Below are positions 54,256 to 63,763 of a stretch of 64,000 nucleotides of DNA, in pieces. How positions within the stretch are numbered: the first letter of the stretch is position 1; every line of letters starts with the position of its first letter. The stretch is from Fusobacterium perfoetens. GTDB taxonomy: Bacteria; Fusobacteriota; Fusobacteriia; Fusobacteriales; Fusobacteriaceae. The stretch is from NCBI RefSeq assembly GCF_021531595.1, contig NZ_JADYUD010000004.1, positions 62,001 to 126,000 on the forward strand, read 5' to 3'. The translations under genes were made by a program, and so were the position numbers. The notes under the pieces are model-generated. The model was given only the letters and a program-made list of their open reading frames with translations, was not told where the DNA came from and did not search any database.

Positions 54256-54804
54256 ATGGTTGATTTTAAAAAAGTTGATGAATATATAGATTATATAGAA
54301 GAGGGAAGAATTCCTGATGGTATGACTTTTAATGAATTTGCTGTAGAATTCTATAATGAAAGTAAAGTTATTCCTCTTTCAAAATATCTTAGAAATAAAG
54401 GAAGAACTTCAAAAATTCCTAAGATTATGAATACAAAAAAAACTGGAGAAATTTTATACGATACTGAAAAATCTGGAGATGAAATAAGAACTTTCCTTAA
54501 AAGGAAAGGATTTGATAAAGTACCTGAACTTAATTATACTCTTGTTATGCTTGTGAGAAAAATAGATCTTTTAGATAACTGGAAAAAAATAATAGCTTAT
54601 CTTCAAGGAGATAAAACAATAGAAGAAATTAATAATTCCACAAAAAGTAAACTTCTTCCTGGTGAAGTAGCTAGGCTTGAACAATATATAATGAATGAAC
54701 TTCATATAGATGATGAGAAACTAAATTGGTTTTTAACTAAATTTAAAAAACTTGAAAGTAATAGAGAACTTCTTCGTGCAGTAAAAAAATTAAATAGGCA
54801 ATAA
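54256..54804 (+). CDS. Hypothetical protein, 182 aa
   Basis: A soluble, mostly helical and basic protein. It starts MVDFKKVDEYIDYIEEGRIP, has a loop of KIMNTKKTGEILYD and a helical C-terminus with NELHIDDEKLNWFLTKFKK. No motif or membrane span. The many Lys residues suggest nucleic-acid binding, but I cannot support a fold. Single gene with its own terminator (54814-54846) and AAAAGGAGAG site. Confidence 0.7.
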   Translation: MVDFKKVDEYIDYIEEGRIPDGMTFNEFAVEFYNESKVIPLSKYLRNKGRTSKIPKIMNTKKTGEILYDTEKSGDEIRTFLKRKGFDKVPELNYTLVMLVRKIDLLDNWKKIIAYLQGDKTIEEINNSTKSKLLPGEVARLEQYIMNELHIDDEKLNWFLTKFKKLESNRELLRAVKKLNRQ

Positions 54805-54813
54805 TACTTGACT

Positions 54814-54846
54814 AAAAGAACTTTATTAAATTAGAGTTCTTTTTTT
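54814..54846 (+). terminator. Terminator of the 182-aa gene
   Basis: AAAAGAACT (54814-54822) pairs with AGTTCTTTT (54835-54843), then a T-run. Confidence 0.8.
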
Positions 54847-54858
54847 ATAAAAGTATTA

Positions 54859-54887
54859 TTGTCTTTCATGAATTTTTAATATATAAT
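54859..54887 (+). promoter_or_regulatory. Promoter of the ade operon
   Basis: TTGTCT (54859-54864), 17 bases, then TATAAT (54882-54887). No purine riboswitch core was found in the 30-base leader. Confidence 0.6.
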
Positions 54888-54919
54888 GTATTTTTAGAAT
54901 TATAAAAGGAGGAACAGCA

Positions 54920-56677
54920 ATGAACAAGTTAGAAAGAAGAAAATTAATAGAAACTGCTCTTGGAAAAAGGGAAGCTGACCTTAAAATTGAAAATGCTAAT
55001 CTTGTAAATGTTTTTTCAGGGGAAATTTATTCTGCAAGTATATATCTTTGTGGAGAATATATAGCAGATACAGTGGAAAGTAAAAATGACACAAATAAAC
55101 CAGCAAAAAAAATTATAGATTTAAAAGGAAAATATTTAGCACCAGGATTTATTGATTCACATCTTCATATTGAAAGTAGTCATTTAACTCCGTACCATTT
55201 TGCTGAGGCAGTCATTCCAAAAGGAACTACAACAATAGTAGCTGATCCTCATGAAATAGGAAATGCACTTGGAGAAGAAGGAATTGACTATATGCTTAAT
55301 GCCTCTGAAAATCTTCCAATGAACCAATATTTTTTAATTCCTTCTTGTGTGCCTTCTGTTGTAGGACTTGAAACAACAGGAGCAGAATTTAATTCTGAAA
55401 TAATTGATAAAATGCTTGATAAAGAAAGAGTTCTTGGACTTGGGGAGATAATGGACTATATAGGTGTTATTAACTCTGATAAAAGAATGGAAGACATTAT
55501 AGATGTAGCTTATCAAAAAAATAAATTTCTTCAAGGACATGCACCTGAGGTAACAGGAAATGATTTATCTGCTTATCTTTGTGGAGGACCTGTATCATGC
55601 CATGAGGTGAGAAATGGTTTTCATGCTAAAGAAAAAATAAGAAAAGGAATGACAGTTGATGCGAGAGAAAGTTCTATCAGCAAAAATATTACATCAATAG
55701 TTGAAAATATAAAAGATTTTAAATCTCCAAGAAATTTTACTTTATGTACAGATGACAGAGAACCTAAAGATATTCTTGAGAAAGGACATATAAATGATTG
55801 TATAAGAACAGCTGTAAAAGCAGGGCTTGATCCTATTGAAGCTGTGAGAGCTGTAACTTTAAATACTGCTCAAGTATATAACCTTGAAAAACTTGGTGCT
55901 ATAGCTCCGGGATATAAGGCAGATATGGTTGTTTTTGATAATCTTAAAGATTTTAATGTTGAAACAGTTTTCTTTAAAGGAAAAATTGTGGCAGAAAATA
56001 ATAAAATGGTTGCAGAAATTATCAAACCATCTCTTGAAACAGAAAATAAAAACACTGTAACTGTAAAAGATTTTAAAGCTGATGATTTTAGAATAAAAGC
56101 TCCTATTGAAAATGGAACTATGGAAATTATAGGAATGGAATATATAAGCAGAGAGCGTTCTGTAACAAGAAGAAAAGTATTTACTGTAAATGTAAAAAAT
56201 GGATATATTGACCTTCAAGGGACAGAACTTAATTTTGTAGCTGTTGTAAATAGATATCCTGAAAATGATAATATTGCTTTAGCTGTTGTGGAAAATTTTT
56301 ATCTTGAAAAAGGAGCAGTGGGAACTACTTATTCACATGATTCACATAATTTAACTATTATTTATAATAAAGCAGAAGATGCTGAAATTATATGTAAAAG
56401 AGCTTCTGAATCAGGAGGAGGAGTTTTTGTTGCTGAAGAGGGAAAAATTATTGATGAAGTTTTATTCCCTATAGGAGGTATGCTTTCTAAAAAGCCAGCA
56501 AAAGAGTTAAGTGTTGATATTGAAAGAATGAATAATCTTCTTAAAGAATATGGCATAAGAACTGACAGTCCTGTTACAAGACCAAGTACATTGGCACTTA
56601 TTGTTATTCCAGATGTAAAGATGAGTGATTTAGGACTTGTTGATGTTGTTAAACAAGAAGTAATCAAACAATTTTAA
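54920..56677 (+). CDS. ade: Adenine deaminase
   Basis: A 585-residue adenine deaminase of the amidohydrolase superfamily (AdeC). Motifs: APGFIDSHLHIESSHL (about 74-89, metal His pair), VADPHEIGNALG (about 110-121), GHAPEVTGNDLSAY (about 208-221), CTDDREPKDI (about 275-284, Asp). The long C-terminal AdeC domain follows, with VGTTYSHDSHNL and SGGG. It hydrolyses adenine to hypoxanthine and ammonia. The purine permease follows 30 bases later. Confidence 0.96.
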   Translation: MNKLERRKLIETALGKREADLKIENANLVNVFSGEIYSASIYLCGEYIADTVESKNDTNKPAKKIIDLKGKYLAPGFIDSHLHIESSHLTPYHFAEAVIPKGTTTIVADPHEIGNALGEEGIDYMLNASENLPMNQYFLIPSCVPSVVGLETTGAEFNSEIIDKMLDKERVLGLGEIMDYIGVINSDKRMEDIIDVAYQKNKFLQGHAPEVTGNDLSAYLCGGPVSCHEVRNGFHAKEKIRKGMTVDARESSISKNITSIVENIKDFKSPRNFTLCTDDREPKDILEKGHINDCIRTAVKAGLDPIEAVRAVTLNTAQVYNLEKLGAIAPGYKADMVVFDNLKDFNVETVFFKGKIVAENNKMVAEIIKPSLETENKNTVTVKDFKADDFRIKAPIENGTMEIIGMEYISRERSVTRRKVFTVNVKNGYIDLQGTELNFVAVVNRYPENDNIALAVVENFYLEKGAVGTTYSHDSHNLTIIYNKAEDAEIICKRASESGGGVFVAEEGKIIDEVLFPIGGMLSKKPAKELSVDIERMNNLLKEYGIRTDSPVTRPSTLALIVIPDVKMSDLGLVDVVKQEVIKQF

Positions 56678-56706
56678 TTTTTAATATATTAAGGAGGATT
56701 TTTCAA

Positions 56707-58008
56707 ATGAAGAAAGAAAATTTCTTAGACAGTTACTTTAAAATAAGTGAAAGAAAAAGTAATGTCAAAACTGAACTTGGGGCTGGACTTGCTACTTTTA
56801 TGACAATGTCATATATACTTATAGTTCACCCTACAATTATGAAAGCTGCAGGAATGCCACAGGATCAAGTATTTACTGTTACAGCTTTAACTTCGTGTAT
56901 ATTTACTCTGCTTATGGGAATATATGCAAAACTTCCTTTTGCTCTTGCACCTGCTATGGGAAGCAATGCTTTTCTTGCATTTACTCTTGTGGGAAGTGGA
57001 AATATAACATGGCAGCAAGGTTTGGCAATGAATATAATATCTGGAATAATATTCCTTTTAATGTCATTGTTTGGATTCAGAGAAGTCATTGTAAAATTTC
57101 TTCCTAAAAGTTTAAAACTTGGAATAGGAGCAACTGTAGGAATATTCCTTATAGAACTTGGTTTTAAAAATGGAAGTCTTATGAAAATTGCAAACAATTC
57201 AATATCTATGGGAGATATTAAAAGCCCTGCAACTTTAACAGCTCTTTTTGGAATAGGAGTTACAGCTGTACTTGTGGCGAAAAAAGTAAGATGTGATATG
57301 CTTCTTGGAATTATTGCTGCTACAGTTATAGGAATTCCTCTTGGAGTAACTAAACTTCCTTCAAGTATTATTGCTCTTCCTGCAAGCATTAATGATATAG
57401 CATTTAAACTTGATTTTTCAAATATATTTTCAATAGAAATTCTGCCAATACTTTTTGTTTTCTTTGTGGGAGATTTCTTCTCAACTCTTGGTACACTTCT
57501 TGGAGTATCAGAAAAAGCAGGACTTCTTGATGAAAATGGAGACCTTCCAGATATTCAAAAACCTTTTACTGTAGATGCACTTGGAACAGTTGTGGGATCT
57601 GCACTTGGAACAACTACAATAACTACATTTGTTGAATCAGCAGCAGGAGTTGGAGCTGGAGGAAGAACAGGACTTACTTCTATATCAACAGGAATTTTAT
57701 TCTTTTTAAGTTTATTTTTCAGCCCTCTTGCACTTATGGTTCCTGGAGCTGCAACAGCACCTGCCCTTATAATAATGGGAATAATTATGTTAAGTGGTAT
57801 GAAAAATATAGAGTATGATGATTTCACAGAATCTTTTCCTGTATTTTTTATGATTATTGCCACTGCCTTTACAAACAGCATTGCTAATGGTGTAGGTGCA
57901 GGAATAATTGTATATACACTTATAAAAGCAGGAACAGGAAAAGCAAAAGATGTCAGCATTGGGTTATATATTCTTGCATTTATAATGGTTCTATATTTTA
58001 TAAGATAA
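56707..58008 (+). CDS. NCS2-family purine permease
   Basis: A 433-residue, 12-14 span permease of the AzgA/PbuG branch of NCS2: LGAGLATFMTMSYILIVHP near the start, APAMGSNAFLAF (spans 3-4), FFVGDFFSTLGTLLGVSE and TTTITTFVESAAGVGAGGRTG, the substrate-binding loop. It imports adenine, guanine or hypoxanthine by proton symport. Its place behind ade suggests adenine uptake and deamination in one operon. Confidence 0.95.
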   Translation: MKKENFLDSYFKISERKSNVKTELGAGLATFMTMSYILIVHPTIMKAAGMPQDQVFTVTALTSCIFTLLMGIYAKLPFALAPAMGSNAFLAFTLVGSGNITWQQGLAMNIISGIIFLLMSLFGFREVIVKFLPKSLKLGIGATVGIFLIELGFKNGSLMKIANNSISMGDIKSPATLTALFGIGVTAVLVAKKVRCDMLLGIIAATVIGIPLGVTKLPSSIIALPASINDIAFKLDFSNIFSIEILPILFVFFVGDFFSTLGTLLGVSEKAGLLDENGDLPDIQKPFTVDALGTVVGSALGTTTITTFVESAAGVGAGGRTGLTSISTGILFFLSLFFSPLALMVPGAATAPALIIMGIIMLSGMKNIEYDDFTESFPVFFMIIATAFTNSIANGVGAGIIVYTLIKAGTGKAKDVSIGLYILAFIMVLYFIR

Positions 58009-58119
58009 AAATTAAAAAACAAATAAAAAATATCAGTAGTTTATTTTCTAATAAAGATTTTTAACTGCTGATATTTTTATTTTAAATGCAATATATATTA
58101 TTTTTTGTACTCTGTAATT

Positions 58120-58641
58120 TTATCTCTTTCCATATTTATTATATGAAACCTTATTCCAATTTACATCTTTTTCTGTATAATGAGGTTTTTCTTCAGCAGA
58201 ATAACCAATAACAATAAGGCACATAACCATAAAATTATCTGGAGTATTTGTTTTTTCTCTGAAAAATTCTTCTGATGATTTTCCATCAGCTGTTTTTCTT
58301 TCATTTACATGAACCCAACAACTTCCAAGTCCAAGTTCATGAGCTTTTACTTGCATTGCAAACCCAGCAATGCAGCAATCTGCAAGAAGTGTAGATGATT
58401 TTCCAATTTCTCCCATAACACCTATTACAAGAGGAGCATCTTTTACAAATGAAGATCCATGCTCTCTAAGCTCAGCAACTTCTTTTATAAGATCTTTATC
58501 ATCAATAACTACAAATTCACATGGACGGCTGTTTCTTCCTGTAGGAGCAAGAAGGGCTGCCTTTAAAATTTCATCAATTTTTTCTTTTTCAACAGGTATG
58601 TCTTTGTATTTTCTTATACTTCTTCTAGTCATAAAATCCAT
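58120..58641 (-). CDS. Nitroreductase-family flavoprotein
   Basis: A 173-residue nitroreductase of the small subtype: RRSIRKYKDIPVEKEKIDEILKAALLAPTGRN (4 to about 36) opens the FMN site, and GLGSCWVHVNERK and YSAEEKPHYTEKDVNWNKVSY close it. It reduces nitro compounds, flavins or quinones with NAD(P)H. Substrate not assignable. Confidence 0.92.
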   Translation of the reverse strand: MDFMTRRSIRKYKDIPVEKEKIDEILKAALLAPTGRNSRPCEFVVIDDKDLIKEVAELREHGSSFVKDAPLVIGVMGEIGKSSTLLADCCIAGFAMQVKAHELGLGSCWVHVNERKTADGKSSEEFFREKTNTPDNFMVMCLIVIGYSAEEKPHYTEKDVNWNKVSYNKYGKR

Positions 58642-58668
58642 AATATCACTTCTCCTTTAATAAAAAAA

Positions 58669-59535
58669 TTATTTAATAAGATTATATAAATATTCTATCT
58701 CCTGTTTCCAAATAGTTTCATCAATAGTTTCAAGAATAATAGGAATATTATCAAATCTTTTATCATTCATAAATCTTATAAAAAATTCTTCTCCTAAAAC
58801 ACCTTTTCCTATACTATCATGCCTATCTTTTTTAGAACCTGTATCAAATTTACTGTCATTTAAATGAACTCCTTTAAGATATTTAAAACCTATAATTTTT
58901 TCAAAATCGTTCATAGTTTTTTCATATCCCTCTTCATCTTTAAGTTCATATCCTGCAGCAAGAGTATGGCAAGTATCTATACATACTCCTATTCTATCTT
59001 TATCTTCAATAAGATTTATAATTTCAGCAATTTCTTCAAATTTACTTCCTATATTACTTCCTTGCCCAGCTGTTGTTTCTAAGACAACAACAATATCGGA
59101 AACTTTTTTATGAGCCTCATTTATTGAATTAGCAATAAGTCTTATACATTCTTCCTGTGAAATTTCATTAAGATGACTTCCTGGATGCATATTAAGATAT
59201 TTAAGACCAAGCTGTCTGCATCTTTCCATTTCATCTATAAAAGCATTTAAAGATTTTTCTCTTTTTTCATTGTCTCCATTTCCAAGATTATGAAGATAAC
59301 TATTATGAGGAAGAATATATTCAGGAGATATTCCTGACTTTTCCATAAATTCTTTAAATTTTTTTATTTCTCCCTCTTCTAAAGGTTTTGAATCCCATCT
59401 TCTTTGATTTTTGGTAAAAAGAGCAAAAGCTCTTGCTCCTATATTTTCTGCATTTTCAAAAGCCTTTGAAACTCCTCCTTGAGTACTTACATGAGCTCCA
59501 ATAAATTTATTTATTTTATTTTCTATATTAATCAC
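58669..59535 (-). CDS. nfo: Endonuclease IV (DNase IV)
   Basis: About 285-288 residues. KFIGAHVSTQGG, LPHNSYLHNLGNGD, MHPGSHL, ETTAGQG, DTCHTLAAGY and HLNDSK place the nine zinc ligands of Nfo. It cuts apurinic sites in base excision repair. The start is uncertain: in-frame GTG (59535) overlaps the AGGAG site, and ATA 9 bases later has better spacing. No ATG lies in frame before the conserved domain. Confidence 0.93.
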   Translation of the reverse strand: MINIENKINKFIGAHVSTQGGVSKAFENAENIGARAFALFTKNQRRWDSKPLEEGEIKKFKEFMEKSGISPEYILPHNSYLHNLGNGDNEKREKSLNAFIDEMERCRQLGLKYLNMHPGSHLNEISQEECIRLIANSINEAHKKVSDIVVVLETTAGQGSNIGSKFEEIAEIINLIEDKDRIGVCIDTCHTLAAGYELKDEEGYEKTMNDFEKIIGFKYLKGVHLNDSKFDTGSKKDRHDSIGKGVLGEEFFIRFMNDKRFDNIPIILETIDETIWKQEIEYLYNLIK

Positions 59536-59702
59536 TCCTTTTCTCAATTTATAATATAATTATATCACAGTTAAATTAAATATAGAAAAAGTATTTTTAA
59601 TACACTTAAAAAATTTGTAAAATAAATTGAATTTTATAAAAAAAAGTTGTATATTGAGTAGTAATAAATTTAAATTTATAAATTTTAGGGAGGGAGTTTT
59701 TT

Positions 59703-60869
59703 ATGAACAGCAGCAGTTTAAGGAGAAGTCTTATTGCTCTTGCTTTTGGAACTTTGGGACTTGGGATTGCAGAATTTGTAATGATGGGAATACTTCCAGA
59801 TACAGCAGTTTCATTGGGAGTTTCTATTCCTACAGCAGGACATTTTATTTCAGCATATGCTCTTGGAGTATGTTTTGGAGCATGTATGTTACTTATACTT
59901 CGTAAGTATCCTATGAAAAATTCTTTACTTTTTCTAGTTTCGCTTATGATGGTTGGTAATATAGGAGCAGCTTTAGCTCAAAGTTATCATTTTATGCTTG
60001 TAGCTCGTTTTATATCTGGTTTACCTCATGGAGCATATTTTGGAGTGGCATCTATTGTTGCATCAAAGCTTGCCCAAAAAGGAAGAGAGTCTGAAGCAGT
60101 GTCAATTATGATAGCAGGAATGACAATAGCAAATCTTTTTGGAGTCCCTTTAGGAACTCTTTTAAGTACTTTTCTTTCTTGGAGAATTATTTTTTGTTTG
60201 GTTGTTATATGGTGTATCCTTACTTTATATTCAATAAAAAAATATGTTCCTTACATACCACCTCTTCCAGACACAGGATTCATGGGGCAATTTAAATTTT
60301 TAAAATATCCAGCACCATGGCTTTTACTTGGAGCTACAATGTTTGGAAATGGAGGAGCTTTTGCATGGTACAGTTATGTTACTCCTATGCTTATACAAGT
60401 ATCAGGATTTAAGGCTGAAATTATAACAGGAATAATGGTTTTAGCAGGAGCAGGAATGGTAACAGGAAATCTTGTTGGTGGAAAATTAAGCACCCGTTTT
60501 TATCCTGGAAAAGTAGGAGCAGGATTTCAAGGAGTTATGGCTCTTTCATTATTCTTAATATTTTTTCTTGCACAATATAAGATACCTGCAGTATTTTTAA
60601 TGTGTGCTGTTACTTTTTGCTTATTTGCTGTAAGCAGTCCTCAGCAATTTTTAATCATTAAATTTTCTCAAGGAGGAGAAATGCTTGGAGCTGCTGGAAT
60701 TCAAATTGCATTTAATATGGGAAATGCTCTTGGAGCATATCTTGGAGGTATTCCTATAGCACATGGAATGGAAATTCAATATTCTGCTCTTGTAGGAACA
60801 TGTTCTGCAGCTATGGGATTTATAATTTTTTCTTTTTTTAATCACTTATACCAAGATAAAAATATATAA
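59703..60869 (+). CDS. MFS transporter, AraJ-like (DHA1 family)
   Basis: A 388-residue, 12-span MFS protein. LALAFGTLGLGIAEFVMMGILP-like opening, then GVSIPTAGHFISAYALGVCFGA. The motif A loop is degraded (LRKYPMKNSL). Motif C-like GMTIANLFGVPLGT and the WRIIF turn follow. This is the AraJ/arabinose-efflux subgroup, which exports sugars or drugs. Starts 6-7 bases after GGGAGGG. Confidence 0.9.
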   Translation: MNSSSLRRSLIALAFGTLGLGIAEFVMMGILPDTAVSLGVSIPTAGHFISAYALGVCFGACMLLILRKYPMKNSLLFLVSLMMVGNIGAALAQSYHFMLVARFISGLPHGAYFGVASIVASKLAQKGRESEAVSIMIAGMTIANLFGVPLGTLLSTFLSWRIIFCLVVIWCILTLYSIKKYVPYIPPLPDTGFMGQFKFLKYPAPWLLLGATMFGNGGAFAWYSYVTPMLIQVSGFKAEIITGIMVLAGAGMVTGNLVGGKLSTRFYPGKVGAGFQGVMALSLFLIFFLAQYKIPAVFLMCAVTFCLFAVSSPQQFLIIKFSQGGEMLGAAGIQIAFNMGNALGAYLGGIPIAHGMEIQYSALVGTCSAAMGFIIFSFFNHLYQDKNI

Positions 60870-60881
60870 TAAAAGTAAATT

Positions 60882-60919
60882 AAAAAGGCGATTAGATTTT
60901 TATACTAATCGTCTTTTTT
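60882..60919. terminator. Terminator of the MFS gene
   Basis: AAAAAGGCGATTAG (60882-60895) pairs with CTAATCGTCTTTTT (60905-60918) with one G-U, with T-run out to 60919. Confidence 0.8.
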
Positions 60920-60970
60920 ATACTGGAGATATAATTTAAAAAATTTCATTAAATTTATCAAAATAAAATA

Positions 60971-61162
60971 CTACTTGCTTATTTTTTTAAATTTTAAATT
61001 TTTTTCTATCAAGGCAAATACATCATCATGAGTAAGAGTTTTTTGACCTTTTAAAGTTTCAAGAAACTCTTTTACAGCTTCATGTTCTTTCTTATGGTAT
61101 TTGTTGATGATATAGTGTACATCAGCTTCCTGATTAAAGTTTACATATTTATGTTCTTTCAT
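60971..61162 (-). CDS. Small hypothetical protein, 63 aa
   Basis: The start is ATG 61162, 9 bases after AGGAG; ATG 61171 is too close to it. Reads MKEHKYVNFNQEADVHYII, then a helical charged body with two lysine-rich helices and a KFKKISK tail. No membrane span. The gene lies 58 bases after the GltS gene on the same strand, probably as the end of that operon. Unknown function. Confidence 0.6.
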   Translation of the reverse strand: MKEHKYVNFNQEADVHYIINKYHKKEHEAVKEFLETLKGQKTLTHDDVFALIEKNLKFKKISK

Positions 61163-61220
61163 ATAAATCATCTCCTGAAATCCCCAGCCAACCATATTAT
61201 AAATCTTTTTATCTGAAATA

Positions 61221-62546
61221 TCAAGCTTTCAGCTTTTTCCCTGCTGCAAAAGGAAGAAAAATTGTAAACAGAATAAGAAGTACTAAAGATGTTATAAGAG
61301 CTGTTACTGCTCCTTTTGAAATCCATATATCAAGAAGAATTCCTATAAGCACAAAGCTCCAAGAAGTCATTGCATAACATAAAGTATGATCTGCAAAAGC
61401 TGAGCTTTTAAGTTCAGGATCTGTAACTCTTAAAAGAAGAAGTCCTGTTATAAAAATTCCTGTATTCATTCCAAAACTTATAATTCCATGTTCAAACCAA
61501 TCTTCTCTTATAAATAATTTACTAAAAACAAAAATATATATAAATGTAACAAGAAAGCCCATCAAAGAAACAAAAATTATAGGAATAATATATTGTGCTA
61601 TAACTTTTACAGGCATACTTGCTATAGCTGCAATAATTGCATATTCAGTAAGCATTCCAGAAAGCTTTGATTTTACTTTACTGTCAACTAAATGTTTTAA
61701 ATTTAATTTACACATTACATACCAGACAATAAACATAATAAATACAGCATATGTCCATACAGCTATACTTCTTAAATATATAATTTTATGTGCTTTTACA
61801 AAATTAAAAACAATGTATGAAAGAGCTGTTACACTTAATATAAGAGCTGAATGAAATCCTAATGTATCAACTGATGTGGATAGTGTTGTCTCTCTTCCTA
61901 TAGAATTCTGTCTTGATATATCTTTTTCATAACCTGTTTTTAAAGCTTCAGGAATATTTTCTGGTTTTTCAATATATCTGCACACCTTTTTTCTTGCACC
62001 TATATTTATAATAAGCATTCCAAAAAGTATTCCTCCCACAAGTCCAAAAGTTGCAACTGCTGAACCTACTCCTTGTGATATATCCCAATAAGGAAGATTT
62101 CTGTCTTTTAACATATTTGAAAGCATTCCTATTGTTCCATGTCCTCCAGCAAAAGCAAATTCAAGTTCTGCTCCAAAGATTGGATAAAGATTTGGAATTA
62201 TATTTTTAAAAATCAAATAAGAAATTATTCCTACACCTATTTGTCCCATAGTTACTCCCATCATAATAAGTCCATGAGGAAGAACTGTTTTTAGTCTATC
62301 CTTATTATTTGAGACAGAAAGCCCTAAAGGAATTGAAGCTACAATAGGAACAATAAGAGTTCCTGGAATTTTTGAATAAATATTTATATATTCTTTGGGA
62401 AGAGGGAGCATAAGAAGAAGAAATCCACCTATTACAGAAGCTGGAAGAAATAAATTCTGTAATATTTTTATTTTTGCTCTTAAAGCTACTCCTATAAGCA
62501 AGAACACACTTAAAAGACCTATACTGTAAATAAAAACTGTTGTCAT
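61221..62546 (-). CDS. gltS: Sodium/glutamate symporter, GltS (ESS) family
   Basis: A 441-residue transporter, about ten spans with ESS motifs FAGGHGTIGMLSNML (first pore loop) and FGMNTGIFITGLLLLRVTDPELKSSAFADH (second). GltS uses Na+ to import glutamate. It is about 40 residues longer than E. coli GltS owing to a polar insertion in the middle (about 190-225). Substrate is inferred from family. Confidence 0.9.
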   Translation of the reverse strand: MTTVFIYSIGLLSVFLLIGVALRAKIKILQNLFLPASVIGGFLLLMLPLPKEYINIYSKIPGTLIVPIVASIPLGLSVSNNKDRLKTVLPHGLIMMGVTMGQIGVGIISYLIFKNIIPNLYPIFGAELEFAFAGGHGTIGMLSNMLKDRNLPYWDISQGVGSAVATFGLVGGILFGMLIINIGARKKVCRYIEKPENIPEALKTGYEKDISRQNSIGRETTLSTSVDTLGFHSALILSVTALSYIVFNFVKAHKIIYLRSIAVWTYAVFIMFIVWYVMCKLNLKHLVDSKVKSKLSGMLTEYAIIAAIASMPVKVIAQYIIPIIFVSLMGFLVTFIYIFVFSKLFIREDWFEHGIISFGMNTGIFITGLLLLRVTDPELKSSAFADHTLCYAMTSWSFVLIGILLDIWISKGAVTALITSLVLLILFTIFLPFAAGKKLKA

Positions 62547-62743
62547 TTTACCTCCTGAAAGTTTAATCTGCAGTAATATAATATCATATCTTTTTAATTT
62601 TTTATAAATAATTTCAAAACATATGTGTATTTACTAAAATTTTATTTTATGTTTATGTATTTCTTACAAAAAATAAAGTTATTTATTAAAAAGCAATATT
62701 AGATAAATTATCTTCATATTTTTTAATAAATTAAAAAAATTGT

Positions 62744-62771
62744 TTGAAAATTGTGCAGATTATGGTATACT
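62744..62771 (+). promoter_or_regulatory. Promoter of the 80-aa hypothetical
   Basis: TTGAAA (62744-62749), 16 bases, then TATACT (62766-62771). Confidence 0.6.
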
Positions 62772-62828
62772 ATAAATATAAAAAAGGTAGTTTTTTTAAT
62801 AGAATATTATTGCATTTGAGGAGGAACT

Positions 62829-63071
62829 ATGAATCAGGAATTAAATCAAAAATTAAATTATTTACTATTAGGTGAAGAAAAATATACAGAATGTCCACAC
62901 ATTGTGACTCTTACTACTGAAGAAAACGGTATTACTATTACTGACGACTGTGGAACAGATAGAGTTGTTAAAATATCTTATCAAGATATAGTAAACAGAG
63001 TTCTTGACCATGAAGCAGGAAAAACAATAGTTGCTGACATTATAAAAGAAATAACTTTCAGAAGCAGATAA
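62829..63071 (+). CDS. Small hypothetical protein, 80 aa
   Basis: Begins MNQELNQKLNYLLLGEEKY, then a strand region VTLTTEENGITITDDCGTDR and helix QDIVNRVLDHEAGKTIVADIIKE. Soluble, one Cys pair too far apart for a zinc knuckle (CPH at 22, CG at 41). It has its own promoter, a GAGGAGG site and a terminator, so is expressed singly. No family recognised. Confidence 0.7.
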   Translation: MNQELNQKLNYLLLGEEKYTECPHIVTLTTEENGITITDDCGTDRVVKISYQDIVNRVLDHEAGKTIVADIIKEITFRSR

Positions 63072-63076
63072 AAGAA

Positions 63077-63109
63077 AAAAGCACTTTGGTTTAAAACCAA
63101 GGTGCTTTT
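63077..63109. terminator. Bidirectional terminator after the 80-aa gene
   Basis: AAAAGCACTTTGGTTT pairs with AACCAAGGTGCTTTT; A- and T-rich on both sides. Also ends the convergent MORN gene. Confidence 0.85.
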
Positions 63110-63136
63110 CTTTATAACTTACAAAGTAATAAGGCT

Positions 63137-63685
63137 CTACTCTTCAACTTTTCCATTTTTATAGACACAATCTTTTACAACATTTCCACTTTCATCATAT
63201 TCTTTATATGGACCTTCAAGTATTCCCCCATCAGTGTAATTTGCACTTATATATATCTGCCCATTAGGATAATATTCTTTATATGGACCAAATAGTTTTC
63301 CATCTTTATAGTTTAAGTCACATTGAACTTTTCCATCAGGATAAAATTTTATATTTGTAGTAGTAGTCCAGTTATTAACATGTTCTACTAATTTTTTAGT
63401 TTGTCCATTAGGATAGAAAGCTTCATATCTTCCTATGATTTCACCATTAATCAGATGATAAACAGTGTCTCTTGCTCCATTAGAAAGGAAAGTTTCATAT
63501 AATCCATGAAGATTTCCATTTTTATAATGTTTTTTTGTTTCTATATTTCCGTTAGGATAGTAACATTTGTACTCTCCTTCTCTCACCCCATTGACATAAT
63601 TTTTTTCTTCTTTTACAGCCCCGCTTTCATAATACTTAACCCATAAACCTTCTTTTTTTCCATTTGCATTGTATTGATTGGCCAT
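63137..63685 (-). CDS. MORN-variant repeat protein (YwqK-like)
   Basis: A 182-residue protein of about seven MORN_2-type repeats, each like YxSGAVKEEKNYxNGxREGEYKxYYPNG, giving a beta-solenoid. Databases call such proteins YwqK-family antitoxin, but no toxin is next to it and the family name alone is not evidence of one. Cytoplasmic, no signal peptide. AGGAGG precedes ATG. Confidence 0.85.
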   Translation of the reverse strand: MANQYNANGKKEGLWVKYYESGAVKEEKNYVNGVREGEYKCYYPNGNIETKKHYKNGNLHGLYETFLSNGARDTVYHLINGEIIGRYEAFYPNGQTKKLVEHVNNWTTTTNIKFYPDGKVQCDLNYKDGKLFGPYKEYYPNGQIYISANYTDGGILEGPYKEYDESGNVVKDCVYKNGKVEE

Positions 63686-63763
63686 TTGTGTTACCTCCTC
63701 ATTACTTTGTGTTATTATGTTTTATGTATTTAAAAAAGATTTGCTTTAAAATTAATTTTTGAA

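Noticed and set aside
54840-54919. Purine riboswitch upstream of the adenine deaminase operon
   Set aside because: The leader is too short and lacks the conserved three-way-junction bases.
56865-58022. Long open frames antisense to the purine permease
   Set aside because: They have no ribosome-binding site, lie fully inside a conserved gene and arise from its codon bias.
63137-63685. Toxin-antitoxin locus because of the YwqK-antitoxin family name
   Set aside because: It is a MORN-repeat protein with no toxin gene beside it; the name is a database label, not evidence.
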